This document shows positions 56,321-64,000 of a DNA stretch of 64,000 bases, in pieces. Where the stretch lies: contig NZ_MSCH01000003.1 in NCBI RefSeq assembly GCF_002954545.1, forward strand, positions 1,576,824 through 1,640,823, read 5' to 3'. Origin of the DNA: Psychrosphaera saromensis. Its GTDB lineage: Bacteria > Pseudomonadota > Gammaproteobacteria > Enterobacterales > Alteromonadaceae. Both the position numbers and the translations under genes were made by a program. The notes under the pieces were generated by a model that did no database searches, was not told the DNA's origin, and was given only the letters and a program-made list of their open reading frames with translations. How positions within the stretch are numbered: the stretch's first letter is position 1; every line of letters starts with the position of its first letter.

Positions 56321-56929
56321 TTATGATGCTCTGGCAAATCTTGGAGCTGACAAATGTGCTTTAATTTGTGATGACGATAGGGCAGCTACTGGGCGTCTAG
56401 GAATATTGCCTTTGATAATTGGTTCAGGCGGATTAGAACGTTCTTTTTTGCCAATCTTGTACATGATGCCGCTTCTGATCTCTTCTACCTGGTAACCCGC
56501 TTTCACTTTAATTCTAATGTGCGGAATACCTGCGGCTTCTAATGCGCCATTAATAAACCAATCTTGTTTGGCTTTATGGCCACCTTTGTTGTGGTTAACT
56601 AAATCAACCGCAGCAATAATTCTGAATGTATTTGGATCGCACAATACATAATCTATATATTTTGACGATGCTTTTAATAACGCAGCACGCTTTGCTTTGG
56701 CCGACACTGAATCTTTAATATCGATAATGTCATTAAGCTTTACTCGGTTAATGATTTTAAAGTCATCGCCAACGGCTTTTTCTAATAACGCCAAGAAACC
56801 ACGTTCAATGCTGGTTAAAAGCTGAGTTTTCTTTTTAAATGGATACGGATTGCTGCTGTCCATAAAGTGGGTTGCAACAAGTGCAACAGTAACGATTAAC
56901 AACATTAATAGAATTAACGCCCATTCCAT
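56321..56929 (-). CDS. DUF2726 domain protein, membrane-anchored
   Basis: This gene encodes 202 aa from the ATG at 56929 (GGAG site 6 nt before). An N-terminal membrane helix (about residues 3-20) is followed by a DUF2726 domain with YPFKKKTQLLTSIERGFLALL, DYVLCDPNTFRIIAAVDL and GIPHIRIKVKAGYQ. DUF2726 is held to share the restriction-endonuclease-like core, where the VDL strand would carry one acidic residue. The role is unknown. It stands alone between two terminators. Confidence 0.82.
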   Translation of the reverse strand: MEWALILLMLLIVTVALVATHFMDSSNPYPFKKKTQLLTSIERGFLALLEKAVGDDFKIINRVKLNDIIDIKDSVSAKAKRAALLKASSKYIDYVLCDPNTFRIIAAVDLVNHNKGGHKAKQDWFINGALEAAGIPHIRIKVKAGYQVEEIRSGIMYKIGKKERSNPPEPIIKGNIPRRPVAALSSSQIKAHLSAPRFARAS

Positions 56930-57068
56930 ATAAATCTCCAAATTTTGCTTCTAAATAACTGATGCTTGAACTTAGCAGGATCAATGCCAATAAAATTTGA
57001 CGCGGGAGTTTTTTTTTAAATACGGGGAAGGAATGTAGTCAATCGTTAGATTTGTTGTTGGATATAAA

Positions 57069-57099
57069 TAAAAAAACCAGTTCAAATGAACTGGTTTTT
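57069..57099. terminator. rdgC terminator
   Basis: AACCAGTTC and GAACTGGTT pair around an AAAT loop, with an A-run on the left and T residues on the right. It is 44 bp past the rdgC stop on the minus strand. Confidence 0.92.
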
Positions 57100-57142
57100 G
57101 TTGGATGTTAGCTGTTAAATCGTAACGTTTAAATGTTAGTGA

Positions 57143-58048
57143 TTACTCAACTTCTGGGCTAACCCAAGTTCGTTCTAATTCAGCAATCAACTCGTTTAAC
57201 TCGCCCGTCATTAACGTGAAGTCGGCATCAAACTTAGCTAGATGATCGTCGCTAGCAACATCATCATTTTGTTCTTTCACTATGTCCAAGAACTTAATTT
57301 GTTTTAATGCAGCATCTTCGTTTAAGTTAAATTTGATCTTTTCTGCCCATACTAAGGCTAGTTTGTGCACATATTTGCCGTTGCTAATATGCAACTGAAC
57401 TTCTTCTTCGGTCACGTCATGATTTTTTAATTTTGCCGCTGCAGCTTCTTCATCTAACGCTTTTAGCTCTATATCGTTGGCAAATGCAAATGGCGCCGGT
57501 AAGTCGTTGTTCTTGACCCAATGTGTCATAGTCACAATTAAGTCGCCATCAGGCTTGTGCGGAAGTACAGGTAATGAACCAATTGACTGGCGTAAAAACG
57601 CGAGTAAGTTTTCAGCACGATTTGCGCTGCTGGTATTAACCACAAGAATTTTCTTTTCAGGATTGATATAAGCATACAAACGGCTGCTTTTAGTAAATGC
57701 CTTTGGCAATAACTGCTGAATGATCTCTTCTTTTAAGGTTTGCTTTTCTTTCTTACCTACTTTCTGACCACGTTCATTTTGTAGCAACTGCACTTTTTCT
57801 TCTAGTGCATCTTTGATAACAGAACTTGGTAATACTTTTTCTTCGGTCTTTAAACAAACAAGGGCATTGTGGCCAGTAATATGAACCATATTCTCTGTGC
57901 CTGGAATAGCTGAAACCCAACCTTGTTTTGATTGATCTTGGCTACCACAAGGATGAAACGGATGTTCATTAAGTGATGACTCTAACACTTCATTTGATGT
58001 TTCAAAGGGCTTAGTAAATTGGTAAATAAAGGCGTTGTTAAACCACAT
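57143..58048 (-). CDS. rdgC: Recombination-associated protein RdgC
   Basis: RdgC is a ring-shaped, non-specific DNA-binding protein that limits RecA loading. The 301-aa length matches the family (about 303 aa). The N-terminus MWFNNAFIYQFTKPFE, the HPCGSQDQSKQGWVSAIPG block and the later ELKALDEEAAAAKLKNHDVT block are typical. Only a weak ribosome site is seen. It is a single gene between two terminators. Confidence 0.95.
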   Translation of the reverse strand: MWFNNAFIYQFTKPFETSNEVLESSLNEHPFHPCGSQDQSKQGWVSAIPGTENMVHITGHNALVCLKTEEKVLPSSVIKDALEEKVQLLQNERGQKVGKKEKQTLKEEIIQQLLPKAFTKSSRLYAYINPEKKILVVNTSSANRAENLLAFLRQSIGSLPVLPHKPDGDLIVTMTHWVKNNDLPAPFAFANDIELKALDEEAAAAKLKNHDVTEEEVQLHISNGKYVHKLALVWAEKIKFNLNEDAALKQIKFLDIVKEQNDDVASDDHLAKFDADFTLMTGELNELIAELERTWVSPEVE

Positions 58049-58101
58049 AATTGTTTCTTATTCCATATTTGCGAGGGACAAGATAGTAACAAACAAAATT
58101 A

Positions 58102-58133
58102 AAAAAGGCTGCATCATTTGCAGCCTATTTTTA
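58102..58133. terminator. Terminator of the sensor kinase gene
   Basis: GGCTGCA and TGCAGCC pair around a 5-nt loop, with A-runs on the left that read as T-runs on the minus strand. It lies 15 bp past the stop at 58148. Confidence 0.9.
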
Positions 58134-58147
58134 GTTAATCGTTATTA

Positions 58148-59914
58148 TTAATTGATCCAATCCGTCGAGGAGGGGTCTTTTTTTATCTTAGGTATTTCTA
58201 AGTGGTAAGTGAGTCCTTTTTCTAACTCGCTTTGTGCTTCTATTTCGCCATTTAAGGTTTGCTTCACTAGGTTGTAAGCAATGTTAGTACCTAAGCCTGA
58301 ACCACCTTGTTCGCGTTTAGTGGTATAAAAAGGGTCAAACAAATGACTTAATTGTTCTTTATTAATACCGTGTCCGTTGTCTTTGTATTCTATTTTAACT
58401 GTGTCGCCGCAGTCTTTAATTATAATATCAATCTGACCATGTTCACGGCCGTCAAAACCATGGATGATGCTGTTGAGCAGGAAGTTAGTGAATATTTGTG
58501 AAATTGCTCCCGCTGGTACTTTCATTTCAATATCATCAGGGCAATCAATATTGATTTTGTGTGCCGATTTTTTTAATTCAGGTTTTAACGATGTAATTAT
58601 TTCGTTTAAATAATTTTTAAAGTTAATGGTTCTGGTTGCTTCACTTGCCTGGTCAACGGCGATTTGCTTAAAGCTAGCAATTAACTCACTGGCTCGGTTC
58701 AAGTTATTGTTTAACAATTCAATACTTTGATTACCTTCATCAATAAAGGTTTTCATATCAGAGGCGCTTAGTGATTTGGCATCAAACTTTTTACCTAGTT
58801 CATTAAAGCGGTCTGAAAGGTAAGTGGTTGCGGTAACACCCACACCTATTGGGGTATTTACATCATGTGTAATGCCCGCCACTAAACCACCAAGAGCGGC
58901 TAATTTTTCCGACTCTACCAATTTCCCATGCGCCATACCTAAGGTATCTATGGTGTGTTCTAGTTCTGTGGTTTTATGTACTAGCTCAGATTCAGTGCCT
59001 CGGCGAGTTTCAATTTCTTCACGCAAGGTTTTTTGCTGGGCTTCTAACTGATACTTTTGTTTTTGTAAGTCCATCATAGCTTGACTTAAGTTAGCGGTTT
59101 TCTTTGCTACTTCTTGTTCTAACATTAAGTTTTGTTGGTCAAGTCTGTCGTTGGTTTTTACCAATTGTTTTTGTGCGTGTTTAAGTTCGGTTTGTGAGCT
59201 GGATACTTTGGACATTAAGTCGTTGAACGAATGCTTGATAACAGTAAGTTCGTTTTCTTCTTCTTGGTCAATTTGTATTTGAGCATCGTCGATATTTTCC
59301 ATATCGATTCTTTCAATTTTTTCAGTCAGTTCACTTAAAGGGTCGGTAAGGTATTTTTTAAAGGCGAGAGAAAATAACACCACTAAACAAATGGTTTTGA
59401 TAATTGCACTGGCGATTAAAAATAAAATACTGAGCATGATGCGGCTGAAAACAATTTCCCGACTAGAGAATAAAGTTACATCGCCCACTTGTGTGGTACG
59501 GCCTGAGAATTCGAAAATTAGTGGAAAGGTGTAACCAAACAAACCATCTTTACCAGAAATTACCGCGCCAACTTCACTTAGTTCAGTTGCTTGAAAATCA
59601 ACATTGTTGGCGATGCCACCCATTTGAGTGAGTAATTCACGGTTGTCATCTCTGATCAATACACCTTCAACCATAGGGATCTCTAATAAACCTTCAGAAA
59701 TTGATACGACTTGTGGTGTATTCAATTCCCAAATTGCTCTGGTTAAACTGGCGCTAAAGGTTTTTTCTAGGTTACGTAATTCGTGGCTGATGGAATTTTT
59801 GGTATTGGAATAGTCGGCATAAATCTGCGCGCAGGTAACAACAAAGGTTAATATAAAATAGACTGACAATACGCTTACTAAAAGGCGTCTGGATATACTT
59901 TTACTTGGCTGCAT
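58148..59914 (-). CDS. Sensor histidine kinase
   Basis: This 588-aa kinase has a membrane helix (about residues 10-30), a periplasmic sensor (about 32-155), a second helix (about 160-185), a HAMP linker and a long coiled coil (235-325). HisKA carries His350 in GITHDVNTPIGVGVTA, and the HATPase has N-box, G1 (DNGHGI) and G2 (GGSGLGTNIAY). The H-box with THDVNTPIGVG is the HPK4-like type seen in marine gammaproteobacteria. No response regulator lies beside it, so its partner and signal are unknown. The 300 bp between it and the threonine leader hold no gene. Confidence 0.9.
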   Translation of the reverse strand: MQPSKSISRRLLVSVLSVYFILTFVVTCAQIYADYSNTKNSISHELRNLEKTFSASLTRAIWELNTPQVVSISEGLLEIPMVEGVLIRDDNRELLTQMGGIANNVDFQATELSEVGAVISGKDGLFGYTFPLIFEFSGRTTQVGDVTLFSSREIVFSRIMLSILFLIASAIIKTICLVVLFSLAFKKYLTDPLSELTEKIERIDMENIDDAQIQIDQEEENELTVIKHSFNDLMSKVSSSQTELKHAQKQLVKTNDRLDQQNLMLEQEVAKKTANLSQAMMDLQKQKYQLEAQQKTLREEIETRRGTESELVHKTTELEHTIDTLGMAHGKLVESEKLAALGGLVAGITHDVNTPIGVGVTATTYLSDRFNELGKKFDAKSLSASDMKTFIDEGNQSIELLNNNLNRASELIASFKQIAVDQASEATRTINFKNYLNEIITSLKPELKKSAHKINIDCPDDIEMKVPAGAISQIFTNFLLNSIIHGFDGREHGQIDIIIKDCGDTVKIEYKDNGHGINKEQLSHLFDPFYTTKREQGGSGLGTNIAYNLVKQTLNGEIEAQSELEKGLTYHLEIPKIKKDPSSTDWIN

Positions 59915-60215
59915 CCGGCTAAGTTCCCTAGATTAACTTAAGTTATATAGCATTTTAGTTTCTCTAATCAATAGAGCCAAATGCTTGTCCATCATTTCCA
60001 AATCTATAATATGCTCAACATGCGTATCAAACTAGTAAATAAACATAGTTAGGCATATCAAATATATTTAACTCTCTAGTTATACCAACATACAGGGCGG
60101 ATGACAAAATCATTATGGCTTTAATTGCCTATTTATTAGCAGATTGCAATCAATGCAACTATAAGTGTCATAAAAAGCACTTGACTTTTTACTCTAATAA
60201 TCAGATTTTACATAC

Positions 60216-60272
60216 ATGAAAAAGAATATGTTCAACACCATTATTATTAATAACACCACCCTAACAGGGTAG
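60216..60272 (+). CDS. thrL: Threonine operon leader peptide
   Basis: This 18-codon frame reads MKKNMFNTIIINNTTLTG. It holds four Thr codons (three ACC, one ACA) and three consecutive Ile ATT codons, the amino acids that control thr attenuation in E. coli. It is followed by an attenuator hairpin and thrA. A start at the inner Met (60228) is possible. A TTGACT hexamer at 60181 may be the -35 of the operon, but I see no good matching -10. Confidence 0.85.
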   Translation: MKKNMFNTIIINNTTLTG

Positions 60273-60301
60273 TGTATTCACTGGTGCGCACAATACTTGC
60301 T

Positions 60302-60333
60302 AAGCCCGTGATGAATATCACGGGCTTTTGTTT
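60302..60333 (+). terminator. thr attenuator
   Basis: AAGCCCGTGAT and ATCACGGGCTT form a perfect 11-bp stem with a GAAT loop, followed by TTGTTT. It lies between the leader peptide and thrA, the place of the transcription attenuator. Confidence 0.9.
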
Positions 60334-60351
60334 AATAAAAGGAAAGTAGTT

Positions 60352-62802
60352 ATGAAAGTTGTTAAATTTGGTGGTAGCTCGTTAGCCGGTCATGAACGTT
60401 TTGCTACAGTGGCAAACATTATTGCGGAACAAGCTCAAACCTCTATTACAACCGCAGTACTTTCCGCCCCTAAAGGCGTGACCAATCAACTGGTGGATTT
60501 GTGCGATATTGCAGAATCCGGTGCTGACTTTAAAAAGCGTTTAGCAGAACTTAAAGCGCATTTTGAACAGATAACTAAAGCGTCAAAATGTGAATCTGAA
60601 CAAGAGTTACTTTTTCAAATTGAAAAACTAGTTACTGAGTTAGATAACAAATTGACTGGTGTGCAGTTATTAAAATATTGTCCGGCACACATCAAAGCGT
60701 TTGTAATAAGCCGTGGTGAAGTCTTCAGTGTTTTGCTTATGCAACAAGTGTTTAATGCGATGGGCGTGAAATCTCAAGTGTTAGAACCAACTCAATCAAT
60801 TATCAGTAGCCCAGACTTTTTAAATGGCGTCGCTAATATAGAGCTAAGTCGTGCTGCCATCATGAATGAAATGCAAAGTGGTAAAGAAGTGTATTTACTA
60901 CCTGGTTTTACCGCTGCCAACGAAGAAGGTCAATTAACTACATTAGGTCGTAACGGCAGTGATTATTCTGCGGCGATTGTTGCGGCTTGTTTGCATGCTG
61001 ATATTTGTGAAATATGGACAGATGTTGACGGTGTATACAGCGCCGACCCAAGACAAGTAAAAGACGCGACGTTAATCGACAAATTATCTTATTCAGAAGC
61101 GATGGAATTATCTTACTTTGGTGCCAGTGTTTTGCATCCAAAAACAATTGGTCCATTAGCGCATTATAAAATTCCGTGCGTGATCAAAAATACATTAAAT
61201 CCCGGTGTTAAAGGCACTGTGATAGGCACTGAAGCAAATAACACAACGCCAATTAAAGCAATTTCCAGCTTGAATGATGTTTGCATGTTGACGGTTATTG
61301 GCCCGGGCATGAAAGGCGTTGTTGGTATTGCTAGCAGAACGTTTAAAGCTATGGCAGATAAAGATATTTCCGTTGTATTAATTACGCAATCTTCATCAGA
61401 ATTTAGCATCAGCTTCTGTATTTTCTCTGAACATCGTAAAGAAGCATTAGACGCTTTACATAATGAATTTGAATTAGAAATCAAAAACGGCTTACTAGAC
61501 CAACCTAAAGTAAATGATGAAGTAGCGATTGTTTCTTTAATTGGTGAAGGCATGCGTCAACACAAAGGTATCGCGGCTAAATTCTTTACGTCATTAGCGC
61601 AAGCTAGAGTTAACATTTTAGCAATAGCTCAGGATAGTACTGAAAGCTCAATATCGTCGGTTGTAGAACGCCGTAAGTGTGAAGATGCGATAAAAGTTTG
61701 CCACGAAAACTTCTTCACTAAAATACCGTCAATCGACTTATTTATATTAGGTTGTGGTGTGGTTGGTGATGAATTAATTAAGCAAATAAAACGTCAACAA
61801 CAGTGGTTGAAAAATCGTAATATCCGCTTAAATGTTTATGGCATTGCCAACAGTAAAAAGCTGTTGTTAAACCCTGATGGCATAAACCTAGAAAATTATA
61901 ATGAACAACTGCAACAAGCAGAACCTACGTTTAGCTTGTTAAATATCAAACGCTTTGTGCAAGACAATCATTTGGTTAACCCTGTGTTAGTTGACTGTAC
62001 TTCTGCCGAAAGTGTGGCGAGTCAATACGTTGAGTTTTTAGCCGCCGGTTTCCATATAGTAACGCCAAACAAAAAAGCCAACACGGGCAGCATGGCTTAC
62101 TACAGCGAGCTAAGAGAAACTGCGCAATTAACTATGCGTCGCTTTTTATATGAAACAACGGTTGGCGCAGGTTTACCAGTAATAGACACACTACAAGGTT
62201 TGTTTAATGCAGGTGATGAATTGTTAGCATTTGAAGGTATATTGTCAGGTTCTTTGTCTTACATATTTGGCAAAATAGACGAAGGCGATACGTTGTCAGA
62301 AGCCACAATAGGCGCGAAAGAATTAGGTTACACAGAGCCAGATCCACGTGATGATTTAAGCGGAATGGACGTAGCGCGTAAGTTATTGATCATGGCGCGT
62401 GAATCAGGAATGGAACTTGAGTTATCAGACATAGAAATTGAATCTGTACTTGGAGATGATTTTGATTCCTCGGGTACTGTGGAAGAATTTTTAGCACGTT
62501 TACCTGAGCTAGACCCAACATTTGAAGCGCTTAACCAAAATGCTAAATCAAACGGTGAAGTATTACGTTATGTTGGTGAAATCAAAGACGGTAAGTGTAA
62601 AGTTAAAGTTGCCTCAGTAGGGCCAGATAACGCTTTGTATGCTGTTAAAAATGGTGAAAATGCATTGGCAATTCACAGTGCATATTATCAGCCAATTCCA
62701 ATTGTATTGCGCGGATATGGCGCAGGTGCAGCCGTTACCGCAGCCGGTGTATTTGGCGATGTAATGAGAACATTAAGCTGGCAACAAGAAGTGATGCTTT
62801 AA
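60352..62802 (+). CDS. thrA: Bifunctional aspartokinase I/homoserine dehydrogenase I
   Basis: ThrA carries out the first and third steps of threonine synthesis from aspartate. The ATG at 60352 has an AGGAAAG site and gives 816 aa (E. coli 820). The N-terminal kinase begins [12 protein letters not shown]; two ACT domains lie in the middle (about residues 315-460) and bind threonine as inhibitor; the homoserine dehydrogenase begins at [13 protein letters not shown] near 470 and has the [10 protein letters not shown] and [12 protein letters not shown] blocks. A longer frame from 60328 is not needed. thrB follows 2 bp after the stop. Confidence 0.96.
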   Translation: MKVVKFGGSSLAGHERFATVANIIAEQAQTSITTAVLSAPKGVTNQLVDLCDIAESGADFKKRLAELKAHFEQITKASKCESEQELLFQIEKLVTELDNKLTGVQLLKYCPAHIKAFVISRGEVFSVLLMQQVFNAMGVKSQVLEPTQSIISSPDFLNGVANIELSRAAIMNEMQSGKEVYLLPGFTAANEEGQLTTLGRNGSDYSAAIVAACLHADICEIWTDVDGVYSADPRQVKDATLIDKLSYSEAMELSYFGASVLHPKTIGPLAHYKIPCVIKNTLNPGVKGTVIGTEANNTTPIKAISSLNDVCMLTVIGPGMKGVVGIASRTFKAMADKDISVVLITQSSSEFSISFCIFSEHRKEALDALHNEFELEIKNGLLDQPKVNDEVAIVSLIGEGMRQHKGIAAKFFTSLAQARVNILAIAQDSTESSISSVVERRKCEDAIKVCHENFFTKIPSIDLFILGCGVVGDELIKQIKRQQQWLKNRNIRLNVYGIANSKKLLLNPDGINLENYNEQLQQAEPTFSLLNIKRFVQDNHLVNPVLVDCTSAESVASQYVEFLAAGFHIVTPNKKANTGSMAYYSELRETAQLTMRRFLYETTVGAGLPVIDTLQGLFNAGDELLAFEGILSGSLSYIFGKIDEGDTLSEATIGAKELGYTEPDPRDDLSGMDVARKLLIMARESGMELELSDIEIESVLGDDFDSSGTVEEFLARLPELDPTFEALNQNAKSNGEVLRYVGEIKDGKCKVKVASVGPDNALYAVKNGENALAIHSAYYQPIPIVLRGYGAGAAVTAAGVFGDVMRTLSWQQEVML

Positions 62803-62804
62803 CT

Positions 62805-63788
62805 ATGTCTACTGCGAATATAAAAACAGATCTTATTGGGCGCAAAGCATCGGCTTATGCGCCAGCCAGTACAGGCAACGTGAGTGTTGGTTTTGATTTA
62901 TTGGGCGCGGCATTAATCCGTGTAGACCAAAAACCTTTGGGTGATACGGTTCATGTTGAATTTGCAGAGCAAGACCAGTTAATAAACTCAGGTGAATTTG
63001 CTCATGTGTGCCCACCAGATAAAAATCAGAACTTAGCTTGGATAGCATATTCGCTATTTAAAAATAAATTAACCAACCCTGAGCAATTTCCAGCGGTAAA
63101 GATGGAGCTCGTTAAGTCTTTGCCTGTTGGGAGTGGTTTAGGTTCAAGTGCTTGTTCTGTCGTGGCAAGTTTAACAGCGTTAAATCGTTTGTTCGACTTC
63201 CCATATACTGACCAAGAATTATTGGTGTTAATGGGTGAAGTAGAAGCAGGTGCCAGCGGCGACTTACATTATGACAATGTAGCGCCAAGTTATTTTGGTG
63301 GTTTGCAGTTAATGAGTCCGCATCAAGATACTCCTGTGATTAATCTGCCAAACCCAGATTCATGGTATTGGGTTGTGGCATTCCCTGGCTTTTCATTGCC
63401 GACCAAAGAAGCAAGAGAAGTATTACCAAAACAAGTTGATAAGTCGGTTGCTATCGACAACGCACAATACTTAGCTGCGTTTGTCGCTTATTTGTATCAA
63501 GGTGAACAAACCTTGGCAGCGAAAACCATTAAAGATGTTATTGCTGAACCATACCGAGCTGACTTAATTGCTGGATTTAAAACGTCAAAGCAATACTTAC
63601 TAGCACAAGATGCCTTAGCGGTTGGTATATCTGGAGCCGGACCTACGCTGTTTGCGTTAACCACAGATTTGACCAAAGCTCAGCAATACAAAGAATACCT
63701 TGAGCAAAACTATATCCTTGCAGATAAAGGATTTGTTCATATTTGCCAATGTGCAACATTGGGTGCAAAAGACATTCAGGTCGGATAA
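62805..63788 (+). CDS. thrB: Homoserine kinase
   Basis: ThrB phosphorylates homoserine and belongs to the GHMP kinases. The 327-aa protein has the N-terminal APASTGNVSVGFDLLG, the ATP loop LPVGSGLGSSACSVVA (about residues 103-118) and the C-terminal GISGAGPTLFAL. It starts 2 bp after thrA and is followed at 59 bp by thrC. Its length is close to the usual 310. Confidence 0.96.
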   Translation: MSTANIKTDLIGRKASAYAPASTGNVSVGFDLLGAALIRVDQKPLGDTVHVEFAEQDQLINSGEFAHVCPPDKNQNLAWIAYSLFKNKLTNPEQFPAVKMELVKSLPVGSGLGSSACSVVASLTALNRLFDFPYTDQELLVLMGEVEAGASGDLHYDNVAPSYFGGLQLMSPHQDTPVINLPNPDSWYWVVAFPGFSLPTKEAREVLPKQVDKSVAIDNAQYLAAFVAYLYQGEQTLAAKTIKDVIAEPYRADLIAGFKTSKQYLLAQDALAVGISGAGPTLFALTTDLTKAQQYKEYLEQNYILADKGFVHICQCATLGAKDIQVG

Positions 63789-63847
63789 ATAGTCGACTGA
63801 GTGCCATTCACCTATTAAATTAATTTAAGACGTAGAAAGAGGTAACC

Positions 63848-64000
63848 ATGCTGTTAGAGAATATAAAACATAATGATCAGCAGGTAAGTTTTGAGCAAGC
63901 GGTTAAACAAGGTTTAGGCCGCGACCAAGGTTTATTTTTTCCAAAACAGATAAAACCATTGTCTAATGTTGATGAGTTATTGGCATTACCATTTGTTAAA
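63848..64000 (+). CDS. thrC: Threonine synthase, 5' part (cut by window end)
   Basis: The first 51 codons are present: MLLENIKHNDQQVSFEQAVK and then QGLGRDQGLFFP, the family start in which the N-terminal GLGxDxGLFxP block is clear. ThrC makes threonine from phosphohomoserine with PLP. An AAGAGGT site precedes the ATG. The reading frame runs to the last base of the window. Confidence 0.93.
   Translation, partial: MLLENIKHNDQQVSFEQAVKQGLGRDQGLFFPKQIKPLSNVDELLALPFVK

Noticed and set aside
60181-60210. Full promoter assignment for the thr operon
   Set aside because: TTGACT at 60181 is a good -35, but no hexamer at 16-18 bp resembles a -10, so I did not list it as a feature.

Overview
The window is a stretch of chromosome from a low-GC marine gammaproteobacterium, most likely an Alteromonadales member of the Colwellia/Thalassotalea/Psychrosphaera kind. 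This rests on the AT-rich composition, the housekeeping proteins that match enterobacterial orthologues residue for residue (TadA, RlmE, PldA catalytic positions), and gene orders shared with E. coli: tadA-mltF-purL, corB-ypjD-ffh, yhbY/rlmE-ftsH-folP-glmM-tpiA-secG-tRNA-Leu(GAG), and thrLABC. The genus call is an inference.

Layout. 1-4440 (mostly minus strand): a membrane-anchored TPR/retropepsin protein, two tandem PspB-like small membrane proteins, tadA (plus) and mltF. 4741-10478: purL and gshA. 10517-12024: a gene-free, repeat-packed block with a 173-bp tandem duplication, a 7-bp satellite and four copies of a hairpin-plus-leader unit. The last copy is the 5' end of a lipoprotein transglycosylase-like gene (12025-12636). 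12766-17882 (minus): pldA, a chemotaxis receptor, a CorB-like CBS protein and ypjD. 18132-19502: ffh.

19652-27518 is a respiratory module. A sigma-54 activator with a cysteine-rich PAS domain is divergent from cydABX-cydDC. The intergenic region holds a perfect FNR box, a -24/-12-like element and clustered TGTCAT repeats. 27539-32934: a DUF2986 gene, a muramyl amidase fused to a beta-lactamase-like domain that lacks its catalytic residues, a NagX-like membrane acyltransferase, and an NhaC antiporter. 33209-39908 is the conserved yhbY to tRNA-Leu block.

39890-44059 is a small integrative element in tRNA-Leu(GAG). The 3' tRNA end is duplicated with one base missing, and paired TAGTGGT arm-type repeats lie inside both ends. 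It carries a truncated P4-type integrase, an intact second tyrosine recombinase, a serine recombinase and a pentapeptide-repeat membrane protein. Just outside it, 44060-46860 is a second accessory stretch with two Doc-family proteins, one with a HicA-like C-terminal extension and one paired with a 56-aa antitoxin. In E. coli the nusA operon region follows this tRNA; here synteny is broken.

46869-64000 returns to chromosomal genes: a two-sensor hybrid histidine kinase with a problematic start (possible AUU codon), an unknown lipoprotein, a CPA antiporter, a periplasmic rhodanese, a CobD/CbiB-like protein, mtnN, a DUF2726 protein, rdgC, a sensor kinase, and the threonine operon with its leader peptide and attenuator. 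thrC is cut by the window edge. The most unusual parts are the repeat block at 10.6-12.0 kb, the chimeric tRNA-Leu element, the Doc proteins and the dual-control cyd promoter region.
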